This document shows, one piece after another, positions 8,798-19,254 of a DNA stretch of 48,111 nucleotides (its first letter is position 1; every line of letters starts with the position of its first letter). Position numbers and translations under genes: made by a program. The DNA lies in the NCBI RefSeq assembly GCF_000186865.1, contig NW_008705594.1, positions 210,808 to 258,918 on the forward strand, in the 5' to 3' direction. The notes below the pieces were generated by a model that was not told where the DNA came from, did not search any database, and saw nothing but the letters and a program-made list of their open reading frames with translations. This DNA comes from Aureococcus anophagefferens. Taxonomy: Eukaryota; Sar; Pelagophyceae; Pelagomonadales; Pelagomonadaceae.

Positions 8798-10824
8798 CGA
8801 GCTTCGACAATCTCCGTCGTACGTCAGCAAAACGTGCTATGCAACACTGGACGCAGTAGTGGTATTCCCAGCGTCGGACGAGCTGGCAGACGAGCTCTCG
8901 GACGAGCTGGTGGGGCTCATGGAGCTACTCGAGCTACTCATGCTGCTAGTAGAAGAAAAGCTACTCCGAACGGCGGAGCCTATCACCTTGTTCTGTCTGG
9001 CTTTGTTTCTCTGTGCAATCTGCGGAGGCTCTATAGATGTGACTTGAAAGTAAGAAACAGGAGTACGGAAAGCAACGTCGCCAAAGAGGAAAAGGGCTGA
9101 GTAACCTCGGCCGTGGACATAAAGCATTGCCGTTAAGTGCGCAATCGGCATGGCTATGAAAGCACAAGAGTCGAAAATTCCGCCTCGCGCCAGATTCAAC
9201 ATCATCTTTTTCCTGAAGGCGACAATCGCTGCATTATCATTAGAGGAGTTCATGAGAGACACAGCAACCTTGCTAGCTTGAGACTGGAAAAAAATGGCGC
9301 AAACAAAGGATATCAAAGGAAACACCAATGTGAAGAACATGGAGGCATCTGGCATGAAGGTAGGGTAGCCAATCCACCAGTCGCACCCAAAAACTTCAAG
9401 TTCAATAACAAAGCAAAATAACCATGCTGCAAGCAGTGACCGCTTCCTCTCCTTAAATATCGGGCCTGCAGCTTTCATTTTCTTCACCGCACTCGCCTCG
9501 TTCATCCACATGATAGCTAAGAGTAGAGTAGTAAAAGTTGACCATGATTTCCAAGCTTGATGAAACAACCCCATAACAAACGGATGTTCCCCAAGGAAAG
9601 AATATTTACAAAACATGCTAGTAGTAGTTACACCGGCAGCCAGATTATTAAAAGCATAAGCCAGATTTGGGACGAGTTCACAAAAAACGATCGCTTGCTG
9701 AACTTTGAAGGGCTTCTTTCTAAAATTTTTTGGGAAAAAAAAGGGGATACATTCCAGACATTTCAGCGCAATAAAAAGCTGAAAGAAAGCGGCAGGTATT
9801 GGAAGAAGCATATCAGGCACGTGCGTCGTGCGGTATTTATCATAGAACTCGATACCACGACGCCAGTAGCCTCTTTCAACAAATTCGGCGAAGGGTTTGC
9901 CTTTTCTAATTTGATCGTGCATGATCAGGTATCCATAAATATCAACGTCTTGCATACAAAAGCTATATTTTTTAGCTTTCCACGAGATAGCCCCTTCTGA
10001 GGTCACCTTGTGAAACATTCCGACCTGCCAATCGACGTAGCCAGCCGCGACTAAAATCGCCTGCAATCTGGACCGATGTATGTTTAGATAAGACGCGTGA
10101 AAAGTACATGATCCATCGGGAAGAACAGCGCCCGCCATACCACTTTCGTACAGAAGCACATAACCCCGAAAATCAGGCAGTTTTCGCGGAGGACAAAAAT
10201 AAACCCCCCAGGCAGTGCCACCGTTAGCATTGATAATCTCCTTCTGTGTGTCGCTAATGATGAGATTATTACGTGGAGTTATCGTTGGTAAACCAATAAA
10301 GTAGCGCTCCGCATAGAGACCATCGCGGACATTCCTGCCACCCGCATTCTTTGCTATCTTATTTTTGTTTGCGTAGTGACCATACTTATCTATGAAAAAC
10401 AAATGAGGGGGTGACCGCAGATTCTGAAAATCGTAGACGAATTTCGGTCTCATGTATTTGAAATTTGGAATGTTGCTGCCTGGCCGCGTCCTTGACGCTG
10501 CCACGCGTATTATGCAGGCGGTCAGTAACGTGTACATCGAGGACCACGTTGCGTGGAGTAGCGTTATACGTGCACACGTGATATGTGCAGGTGATATCAA
10601 GGAATGATACAAGATATAGAATGCTCCACCCAGCTCGGGAACTAGCCTAGTCTACTCCCCCGGGCATTAATAACGAGATAGTAAACTCCGACACGGGGAG
10701 GCAGCCTAGTGGGGCTGCCCTGCCGTGTGAGGGTGAACTATCGAGGTTACGCAGTGGCGGTACACCGGCGTCTCTGTTATCCTCACGTCACCTCAGCTGC
10801 CGTAGTATACGGGGGCTGGGGCTA
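8797..10824 (+). repeat. 2,028-bp direct duplication, copy 2
   Basis: Second copy of the 6153-8180 segment. Downstream of it the sequence diverges (ctggacgaacggg instead of ggcttaacgaacc). Confidence 0.9.
8837..10537 (-). CDS. Multi-pass membrane protein with Ser-rich tail, copy 2
   Basis: Same 566-aa protein as at 6193-7893 (ATG at 10537, stop TAG), with no difference in the predicted protein. Because the repeat ends beyond both the start and the stop, each copy keeps its own about 40-bp 3' and about 290-bp 5' flank. Both could therefore be expressed from the same promoter sequence. Confidence 0.75.
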   Translation of the reverse strand: MYTLLTACIIRVAASRTRPGSNIPNFKYMRPKFVYDFQNLRSPPHLFFIDKYGHYANKNKIAKNAGGRNVRDGLYAERYFIGLPTITPRNNLIISDTQKEIINANGGTAWGVYFCPPRKLPDFRGYVLLYESGMAGAVLPDGSCTFHASYLNIHRSRLQAILVAAGYVDWQVGMFHKVTSEGAISWKAKKYSFCMQDVDIYGYLIMHDQIRKGKPFAEFVERGYWRRGIEFYDKYRTTHVPDMLLPIPAAFFQLFIALKCLECIPFFFPKNFRKKPFKVQQAIVFCELVPNLAYAFNNLAAGVTTTSMFCKYSFLGEHPFVMGLFHQAWKSWSTFTTLLLAIMWMNEASAVKKMKAAGPIFKERKRSLLAAWLFCFVIELEVFGCDWWIGYPTFMPDASMFFTLVFPLISFVCAIFFQSQASKVAVSLMNSSNDNAAIVAFRKKMMLNLARGGIFDSCAFIAMPIAHLTAMLYVHGRGYSALFLFGDVAFRTPVSYFQVTSIEPPQIAQRNKARQNKVIGSAVRSSFSSTSSMSSSSSSMSPTSSSESSSASSSDAGNTTTASSVA

Positions 10825-10917
10825 CTGGACGAACGGGCAGAGGATCTGCCTCACTAGGTCCAGGAAGACTCTCCGTCTATTACAGTGCGGAAGCAGCTAT
10901 AACAGGGTTAGAAAGTA

Positions 10918-11205
10918 TTAAGGAGGGGAAGGAAATTGGGTGGCTCTGTACCAGCGAGCCACTAGGGAGAAGGTAACACCTATGGGGCTCCCCCTGTTCT
11001 GTCGTAAAGGTGCTGGCGTTTGGGGTGAGGAGGCTGAAGTCTGTATCTGATCGTACTTGCTCTGGAGCTTAGCTAACCTCCCATCAGTAGTAGTGAGCTG
11101 TTGAGTAACTTTATCGAGGCCAGCAGTAAATCCATCAGACACCCTTGAAAGTTTGTCCAGATCATCGGCGGATACCATCGATAGTTGATCTTTATTTTCC
11201 ACCAT
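10918..11205 (-). CDS. Unrecognised ORF, possible retroelement fragment
   Basis: About 95 codons from an ATG at 11205. It has a heptad-like, Gln/Leu-rich middle (LDKVTQQLTTTDGRLAKLQS) suggesting a coiled coil, then a Pro/Gln-rich stretch. It begins exactly where the copia reverse-transcriptase fragment begins on the other strand, so two unrelated pieces appear fused at about 11205. A gag-like or host coiled-coil protein is possible; not identified. Confidence 0.35.
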   Translation of the reverse strand: MVENKDQLSMVSADDLDKLSRVSDGFTAGLDKVTQQLTTTDGRLAKLQSKYDQIQTSASSPQTPAPLRQNRGSPIGVTFSLVARWYRATQFPSPP

Positions 11206-11615
11206 GAACTCAGTCCTACTAGAAACTGGTTTCATTCGCAGCAAGAACGATACCAGTCTCTACATACATCATCATGAAGGTAAATGGGTTGCGTGTGCCG
11301 TATTTGTTGATGACATCTTGGTGACGGGGACTGACGTCAGCAAAATAGCGGAGCTGCGGAAACTGTTCCAAGAGAAATTCAAAGGAGAGCATCAATGGGA
11401 TGAGAACATTAACTCTTTCCTATGCTATGGTATATTTAAAATGGCCCTGCACAATTATATACATTAAAGGCCTTGAAAAGCAGGGCAGAGATTGTGTTAC
11501 GCCTTTGAATCAAACTGATATAAACGAGATGATGTCACAGAGCCGTCTTATGGACAGTGAGGCCTTAATTGCAGCTCATGCACAGAAAAAGTTAACCTGG
11601 CAGCAGTTGGTATAG
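11204..11615 (+). mobile_element. Ty1/copia-type retrotransposon fragment (reverse transcriptase), broken
   Basis: The frame 11204-11467 contains the copia reverse-transcriptase catalytic region (CAVFVDDILVTGTD, the Y/F-VDD motif) preceded by LLETGFIRSKNDTSLYI. Coding continues in a second frame (to about 11615), indicating a frameshift near 11400-11465. Only about 130 residues of a polyprotein normally over 1,000 aa are present, with no LTRs seen. It is a dead fragment. Confidence 0.8.
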
Positions 11616-11723
11616 TTCCTAGTCCGCAGAGACAACCATTTTTCCAGCACAGAGACTCGAATTATGGCGCATGGCCGCCGAAGTCAGTACTGGACGTACA
11701 GAGAGGGCTTCACAAAAAGACTT

Positions 11724-12342
11724 TAGGCTTAACGAACCAATCCTTACAAAACTTGGCAAAGTATCCAAGTGGTCCTGGCGTATCCCTTGAGCCGCTAACA
11801 TGATGGTCCAACGATCGCTGACGCTGGGTTCGGCATGTTCCGGACCACGGAAGGAGAAAGTGGGATCACTTCGCTGCAGGAAGTCGGGGTCGATGGTCTC
11901 ATAAAATTACTCCATGTCGTGCGAGGGGCAGCAGAAGTCGAACAAGCCACGGCGGGCGCGTCGCGCGGCGCTGAGGGGGCGGGCAGGAGGGATCTCGGCT
12001 TCTGCGTGTTCCCCCGCGACACGGACTGAAGTTTCGAGGCCTCCGACCCCGAGTTCCTACGGCAAAGTGCTCTCATTTTCTCCCCCCATCAGGCAGAACA
12101 TGCCGAACCCAGCGTCAGCGATCGTAGGACCATCATGTTAGCGGCTCAAGGGAGTTAACATTTCCCAACCACCTAGTCATGAGGTGGGAGACGGGCATGC
12201 CGCTTGTGGGATCGATCCACGAGCGGCGGGACACGGCGCTGCTTGGCGAGATGACAAGGGGCATGCCCCAGGTGCAAGGCTCGGCGACAGCGATATCCAG
12301 TAGGGCCAATTGCCTGAGATCCGGCCGGAAATGGCTAAAGAA
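11724..12342 (+). repeat. 619-bp dispersed repeat, copy B (directly 5' of the PKS)
   Basis: Copy of 8179-8797 with its inverted arms at 11784-11840 and 12096-12152. Its right end lies only about 92 bp before the first ATG of the PKS, so the native PKS promoter may have been displaced or replaced by this insertion. Confidence 0.9.
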
Positions 12343-12434
12343 TATTCAACTTTTGGCTTTAGACTTCCTACCCCCTGACAATAGTTTCATCCTTTTCCTG
12401 TGGCGTGTGTCTTAGCCAAACCTTTGCAAAGACG

Positions 12435-13388
12435 ATGGAGACTACTCGATCCGACAATAATTCCGTGCTGTTTCTGTATTCACCAGTCGGTGGCCAACGC
12501 GTCGGGATGGGTGCTGGGCTCTATTCTCAAAGCGAGTTTTGAGACAGGCTGACGGGGCTGATAACAGGAATTGAGCACTCCACTCCTGGATTATTGACTC
12601 TCTTATACACAAACGAGGCTGACCACGATATCGATGAAGCTGTCTTTGCGTAGCCACTTCTGTGCAGTGTGCAGATTGCGCTACAAACATGCTTGGCCAG
12701 TTTAGGCATAAATCATTCGGCAGTGCTCGGGCACTCCATCGGAGAGCTCGCGGCGGCAGCCGGGGTCGGCAGTATCACTGCGCCAAGCGCGCTCGAGCTA
12801 GCCACGACAAGGGGCCGCCTGATTAGCTCACTTTCTAGTAACTAAAGCGGCATGGTTGCAGTCCGATCCGGAGTGGCGATTGTGCTAGAGGCATGTCATC
12901 AACTACCGATGGTTTCTTTGGCGGCCATCAATGGGCCAACTAGCTGCGTGCTCTCCGGGAATTTAGATTCGATTTTGCATTGTACTTCTCATGTGGATTC
13001 ACGACGAGTACGAGCCTCTCACGCAGATCACTCCGCTTTCATCGAACCGTGCTATCCCGCGCTGTTGATCGCCGGCGCAAATCTAGAAACCGCGCGGCCA
13101 CGCCTTGCCTTTTATTCCACTGTGCGGGGAGGCTCAGTTCACGCTGCTCTCACCCCTGAATATTGGGCAGCGCACGCCGTTTTGCCCGTCTTGTTCTATC
13201 CGGCTGTTCGCGCTGCCGTCGAAGACAAATTGGCTGTATTTCTCGAATTAGGCATGTCCATGCTGGTAAAAATGGGGGCAGACTGTTGCCATGATCTCTC
13301 CGATTCACTGGTGTGGCATGCGGCGCTCGGACATTCCATCGCTGAAGATGTTCAAGCTTTTGCGTGTGCTGTAGAGATAGGTAAGTAA
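12435..13388 (+). pseudogene. PKS acyltransferase (AT) domain, loading position
   Basis: Starts with the AT N-terminal signature in the form VGMGAGLYS and keeps the nucleophile motif GHSIGE (about 12736-12753). The second catalytic motif appears as SHADHS and the YWAAH motif of the C-terminal part is present. ATs load malonyl or other acyl units from CoA onto ACP. In-frame stops at 12540 (TGA), 12651 (TAG), 12843 (TAA) and 13386 (TAA), but no frameshift. It is the only AT found, so it would have to load every module, or a separate AT acts in trans. Confidence 0.75.
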
Positions 13389-13469
13389 GGGTCGTGCCAG
13401 TCGAGCGACACGATAATACCCATGGCATAATCAACGCTTTGCGCCCGTGGTTCAGTTCAATAGCTCTTT

Positions 13470-13690
13470 GGAACATTGATTCCACGCTCAGTGACAGAAC
13501 CTGACCGTGGGTTCTTGGAACTTGGTGTGAATTCATTGATCTTGACCAGTATGGCCGAAAGCATTAACACCACTTTATCCATCAGTAGCATTACAGCTTT
13601 AGTTCTGCTCGAGCATTCAAGTTTGAATAAGTTACGCAGCCATCTGGAATTCGGGTCATCTGCGCCAGCTTCGACAAACGAACTCGTACC
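13470..13690 (+). pseudogene. PKS ACP1
   Basis: Carrier domain with the phosphopantetheine Ser in GVNSL and the following helix pattern ending LLEHSSLNKLRSHL. Same frame as the AT. With the AT it forms a loading didomain. The domain itself contains no stop; the next stop is TAG 13734. Confidence 0.7.
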
Positions 13691-13769
13691 AGAGCGAACA
13701 GCAAGCACGGTAAGTGTTTGCGGTGGGTGCTTCTAGCTCCCCTGGACGGTCTGATAATGTCCCGGCTTC

Positions 13770-14910
13770 CAAAAGTTCGCCCTACTAAGTGTCGGGTCGG
13801 GATCAAGCATACCACCAAGTTGATGGGAAGCTTCAGACAGTCCTCAGACATCAGGCAGGTACGGAAACCTTGTGCATAATATTGATTTTTTTCAGCGCGA
13901 CAACTGGAATATGTCCAAGTCAGAATCCAACCATGTAAATCCTGTCCAATTGTAACTGCTTGAGACCTCGTATGCTGCATTTATAGCTCGCAGTGAGCGT
14001 CGCTCTGCGTTGACACACAGGCTCGTTGGCGTTTATATTGGTCTATTCACCATCCTGCTCGGTGGTTCTTTCTTTGGAACCTCTACTCACGATGCAAAGC
14101 CGAGCCTCTACGACGGGACGGCAAATTCAGTGTCGATAGCATCAGGCCGCATTTCTTACGTGCTCGGCCTCACCGGCCCTTGTTTCCCCGTCGATTCCGC
14201 GTGTTCGGCCTCTCTCGTTGCCGCGTATCTCGCAACGGTAGGATTGTAGTGAGCAGAGTGCGAAAAAGCGTGCGTCGCCGCGGGAGGCGTCCTCGAACAA
14301 GACATGTATGCTGCTTTTAGTGTAGCTGGTATGCTGTCGAATCGCGGCCGATGCCACTCGTTCGATAGCCGCGCCGATGGATACTGCCGCGGCGAAGGCT
14401 GCGTCGGATTTATCTGTGAATCTGCCGGTGGTGAAATCGCGCACTGGATTCGTTCGACTGCCGTTCGATAAGACGGCCCAAGCGCGAGCCTCACTGCCCC
14501 GAACGGGGCCTCCTAGCGTTCCTTGCTCCGAGCCGCTGGTTACGCCGGGGCCAATAGTATTACACTCGAAGCCCACGGAACGGGCACTGCGCTTGGCGAT
14601 CCCATTGAAGTCGGAGCGGCCGTGAGCGCGCTCTATGGTGCTCAGGTGCACTGCCGAACCGTCAAGGGCAATATCGGGCATTTGGAGGCGGCGGCAGCGG
14701 TCGCAGGGCTAGTTTCTTTGATTTCTCTTCCATCCACAAACGTTTCGTTGTGTTCCTTACGTGCTCTTAATTCACATCTTGGCTCCTTGGAGCTCGACTT
14801 GTTCTACTTTCCAGCTGACGTAGCTCCAATGAGCTGTCCTGCCACGGGTCGATTGAGCTCGTTTGGGTACAGCGGGACGATAGCCCATGGAGTGTTTTCC
14901 ATGAGTGAAA
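13770..14910 (+). pseudogene. PKS ketosynthase KS1
   Basis: Condensing enzyme. Active-site Cys in DSACSAS (Cys codon 14202-14204), catalytic His in EAHGTGT and in GHLEAA; C-terminal GRLSSFGYSGTIAHG. All three catalytic residues are intact. Stops include TAA 14469 (at the Q of the family's QDGPSAS) and TAG 14514 (at the Q of paralogues' SSQRR), plus adjacent TAG/TGA near 14247. It has no introns, unlike KS2, KS4 and KS5. Confidence 0.8.
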
Positions 14911-15384
14911 TGCGTTGCCTGTCGGGCTGCTCGTCTAGTTCGCATGCATCATTATTCCGCGCTCAAAAACATGTAGCCAATGTCCGTTTCAAGCTCGTTT
15001 TACAGACCTTCACAAGAAATTGGGAGAGCACTAGCGCTGCATCCTGCTGGGCACGATGTCGTGGAAGCCTGTCCCTAAGAACTTCCACATCATTTGACGA
15101 GATCATGTTGCAAAAGCTCTTTCCTAAAATCACTACGCCCTTTGCGTAGTCCATGGTAAACACAATGCGCACACCAGACTGGCTGATCGAATTAGATTTC
15201 AAAATATCGGAGTCTTGATCAGATGGACAGTTCCCGCTAGCCACTAGCTATTTGCGCAACGCCAGTCTGTATCACACCTCATGAGAATGCAAAGTTTGCC
15301 CGGCGCTGGATGGAAAGATACAGTGCGCCGCTCATCCGCGAGCCTCTTGGTGCCGGCGAGCTCACTTGACCTCGCGTTCCATGC

Positions 15385-16100
15385 TTCGGCTCATGTTTCT
15401 CCACGGCATGGACTCCTACGCAGAATTTTAGGTTAGCTCCCTGAATCATCAAGGTTGGATTCGGAATCCGATAATCGAGTGGGTGACAGTGAGTGCGCCA
15501 AATCAGGGCGCCGACTTCTCGTCCGGAGCCGGTGGCTTGTTCCTGCGCGAGCGGTTTGGGTACGGGCCGCGGAAGTCGCGGTCGTGGCGCCTGATTACAC
15601 AGTATTCCCTTACCAGCGTCAGTCAAGCTGAGATGTTTATTCGCATCCGCAAGGCATCAGACGAAAATGCAGATATTTATGGGCTTGGAGAAGACTGGAC
15701 AGCATCGGTGCAGTCGATGATGTGAGCCGTAAAGGAACAGGCCCCCGTCCACGGTTTGGCAGGTATCAGCGAAGGGGCCACGGCTGCATCGGTCTTCCTT
15801 GTGTAGCATGCCTCTGAGCTAGGGCCCGGGTTCCGCGCTCGAATGCTGATTAGCGTCTGCGCGCTGACGTCGCCCACGCACAGCAATCTGTACCAGACTG
15901 CAACGAGCACCGTGCCATCTCTGCATTTGGTTGGCGACGGTGATACTAGAGACATTTAGCACATGGTTGGGCGGACAGCGGGAGTCTACAGTTTGAGCTT
16001 TGGTGGTGTCTCTATTTTCAGTGGTGGACACAAACTCCCCAATTTGAGCCCTCGGCTTGTCAATGCTTTCGACTCTCTCTACTCTACTACCCTTGGCAGG
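15385..16100 (+). pseudogene. FSH1-family serine hydrolase domain a
   Basis: Begins near FLHGMDSYAEF, has the nucleophile elbow GLAGISEG (Ser codon 15768-15770), an Asp-containing PSLHLVGDGDT and a His-containing GGHKLPNLSPRL. This is the Ser-Asp-His order of FSH1/serine-hydrolase family members. In a PKS it could act as an internal thioesterase or acyl hydrolase; that is inference. A paralogous copy lies at 28890-29600 in the same context after KS3. A few stops interrupt it, including TGA 15723, with no frameshift. Confidence 0.7.
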
Positions 16101-16189
16101 TCCACCCCGTACATACGAGCGCCTGCCCGGCTCTTAAAGGAAAATGCTCACCGGAAATTGTATCACGGCTCTGTGTCCTAGCAGAATAC

Positions 16190-17640
16190 TAGCACTGGCT
16201 CGTGGCATACTGGCGGCAACGCCGAGCAATTATCGTCGCAAACTGCAGGACTGTTGTGGTAGGAAGGTCACGTTTTGCTCATAGACTGTGGACATTTTAT
16301 TCCGTCCGCTCGTCTCACCAGCTTGCTACGCTTAATCGCGTGCTCTGCTCTCGTTTTTTAGGGCAGCATCCATTCGAGCATTTGGGTTAAAACCTGGAGT
16401 TTCACCTCACATCAGGAGCAAAATGTCACAACTCCTATTCTTGCGGTGCTTAGCAAAGAACAGGGCTGGTCTAGTTTGGGTTGAGATGCAGATTGGTGCG
16501 TGAGCACTTAGGAACGAGGCTCCTAAGAACGAGGCTTTAATAGATTTCTTCAAGAGGACGTGAGTGCCGTCGCTGGCGATTTGATGGACGCGCGGGATCA
16601 AATACAAAGCTGTGTGTTGATCCTGAAGTGAACTAAAGTCATTGGTATTTGAAACTCCCTTGCCTTGATGCGTCTTAGAAACTCTTCGCGCATGTTGCTG
16701 AATCAAAACATCGATTGCATGGATTCAAGGTTCATTACTTCCAGCCTGGACGTTGTACACGGCACCATGCAGGCTGGTCCAGACTCTGGGAAAGCGATGT
16801 CAATCAGGTCACTCATGCGTGTTTCACTTTTCCAAAGCAGATAATCCTGCTGTTGGAGCTCGGACTGAGTGATTCTGATCAAGGCTTCGCTCGAGTGCAG
16901 CCATGTACAAGAGATAATGATCTAGTGTTCTACTGGTGTTGTCTTCGACCTAGTTCGTCGGAGCAATCTGGTGTGAATCACCCGCTCTATTTCAGCGCCG
17001 ACAGTTATCATGGGTTTCGAAGTATGTTTTCTACAAATACGCGAACCGATGGAGCCGGATCACATTTTTATGCTGAAACCTTGCTAGGACGCAACGAAAG
17101 CTCTCGCTAGTACGCACCATGCCGTGAAACAATAGTACATCGCTCTGAGAATTGTGGGTCTGTGTTCCAAGTCACTTTAACAATCTCAGACTTAAGGTGC
17201 AACCTTTAAGGGAGCCATTACCGATGGTGCCGAAGCAACCGGATGGAGATGAGACTCGCCCTGTCAAGTGGCTGTCATCGCTGGCAACGATGTGCTGCAT
17301 GTATCGTTGACTTCATTTAGGCCTATTCAAATAACTGCTCTGACTGCCACTCTGGTCTCTGCAGCTTAAAGTGGACGCAACGTCATGCTGCACGTGATCG
17401 ACGACAAATGCGACAGTTGTCTGTTCGAAACTAGGCCTTCTGCGGGAAAAGATCTTGTCATGGCGACGGTTATCGGGTCACGACTTGCAAGTTCCCGCAC
17501 TGCGCTATCTTTCCGAAATATATCAGACGTGGTTTTAGCCGATGTCAACGTTGCGTTTGATGTCTCCTTGATACGCGTCGACGCTGTGGAAGCTTCCGCT
17601 ACGCACCTAGTCGACAAGATTCTGCTGTAATAGCCAGTTG
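16190..17640 (+). pseudogene. Region X-a: degenerate crotonase-like stretch
   Basis: Aligns with 29640-31095 (X-b) at the same place in the second supermodule: shared words EGHVL, TTPILA.L, DADWC, GI-stop-NSLA.MR, CCWSSD. The PILA...DWC pattern resembles the crotonase core (P-I-A ... D-x-x-I-A), so I read it as one or two eroded enoyl-CoA-hydratase-like domains. It is dense in stops (e.g. TGA 16650, present at the same spot in X-b). The function cannot be assigned. Confidence 0.45.
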
Positions 17641-17669
17641 ACACTGAAAAATGCAGTCCTTTGTCACTC

Positions 17670-18323
17670 GAGGTAAATGCACTTATGCTGCCCGACGCGC
17701 GTGTGTGTCAAGCGTCGAGCAAAGTAGTATGGACTAGAAATGCCTACTTGACACCATTTTCTGCCACTGCGACTGTGAGCCTCTTGTGGGATGGCCTCGA
17801 CACTGCACTAGTAGAGCTCGATGATCTTTCCACGTTCAACGCTATGAGCCGAGGCTTACTTAAGGCCCTGTCAACTCAACTGTCGAATGCATTCGCATCG
17901 TCTGCAATTCATGCTCTAATTCTTTGAGCTGCCGGCCCTCATTTCTGCACCGGAGGCCGCTATGACAAAAAGATGCCAACAATTTCAAAATGGTAGATAA
18001 AGGCCCGAGCGATATTTGGCACTGGACATGTCCTAGATTAGATTCGGTGCACAGCAGTGTTGTCGATTTCCGTGCTTCACGGGTCCTCCATAGGCGGCGG
18101 GCTGCTTCTGAGCCTCGCGACTGACCATCGCATAGCAACAGAATCAGCTATCTTCAGACTAGGTGTGGCGCCACATGGCCTCAGTCCAATTGTGATGGCC
18201 ACGAGACTGCTCCCCTCGATCGTTGGTTACAATTTCTCCATGAGGATGTACGCTGAAGACACGTCGTTGTCTGTGCAAATGGCCATCGACTTGGGTCTTG
18301 TCAACGAGGTTTTCAATGACTAA
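17670..18323 (+). pseudogene. Crotonase (enoyl-CoA hydratase-like) domain a
   Basis: Crotonase landmarks: LVELDDLSTFNA start, AAGPHFCTGGRYD first oxyanion loop, GSSIGGGLLLSLATDHRIAT second oxyanion loop, then FRLGVAPHGLSP. The family acts on ACP- or CoA-bound enoyl/3-hydroxyacyl substrates (dehydration, decarboxylation or isomerisation). The close paralogue is domain f (31180-31850). Stops at positions where the paralogue has Gln, Trp and Arg; no frameshift. Confidence 0.75.
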
Positions 18324-18594
18324 AATGTGGCAAGAGACGCCGCTGAGGCACGAAGGCCAGCGCGGTCTTCTAGCCTTTGAAGGTCATTGGTGACTGCGAG
18401 ATGATGCCCAGGTCATTTCAACCAAGAGACATTACTAAACGTCGAGGCAAGTGCTAGTATCCGTGTAGTTTCCCCCGCGGCGATGCAATATCAACGGAAT
18501 CATCATAGAATACAAGAGCCCAAACCCGATGTCAGCCACGTGGCCATTTTCGAGGTCTCAGAAAGCCGGTAGTGCGCTGTTTAGACCTAAATGT

Positions 18595-18815
18595 CAGTAA
18601 ATGAGATTGAGGTTGCAATCAACTCAGTCGTTTCAAGTGTAGTTGGTGTGACGATTTCACCGGACATCCCTCTCATGGAGGCAGGTGTTGATTCTCTTGG
18701 TGCATCGGAATTAGTGTAGCTGGTGGGTAGTGAATTTGGAATGGTATTGCCTGCAACCATGCTATTTGATCACCCGAGCTCTGCTGCGTTATCTGAGTTT
18801 ATCTCTCAATCTATT
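18595..18815 (+). pseudogene. PKS ACP2
   Basis: Carrier domain with PPant Ser in GVDSLGASEL and FDHPSSAALSEFI at the end. A TAG follows ELV, where sister ACPs have Q or E (ELVQHL, ELVEQL). Confidence 0.75.
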
Positions 18816-18905
18816 AAAAATTCAGAACACATCCAGTGTGCAGTCCCAATGGATGCTACCGCGTATTTACAGACAGACGGATCATGAAACGTAACTGCTT
18901 CCGCC

Positions 18906-19135
18906 TTGCTTGAGGTCAAATTTTCAGAGGTTGATATAACGAGCTCAATTCACTCGATGGTTAAACATATGGTCGGCCAGGAAGCTGGAAGCAACACTCC
19001 ATTGATGGAAGCAGGTCTAGATTCTTTGGCGTCGTCCGAGCTTGTTGCCGGCTTGAGTTCCTTGTTTAGCACCCACCTCTCTGCGACGTTACTTTTTGAT
19101 CACCCGAGCGTCACTGCAATTTCATAATTCCTTTT
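18906..19135 (+). pseudogene. PKS ACP3
   Basis: Carrier domain, PPant Ser in GLDSLASSELV, ending LLFDHPSVTAIS followed by TAA. Tandem to ACP2, as is usual next to crotonase or beta-branching steps. Confidence 0.75.
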
Positions 19136-19254
19136 CCAGGACCTCAGCGCAAGCACTGAGTCAGGTGAGCTGGCTCAAAAGGCCGCACCTCGAGTTGTGC
19201 AGCCAACAGGGGGCGAAGACTCAGCAAGGCTCAAATCTGGAACCGAGCCACCAG

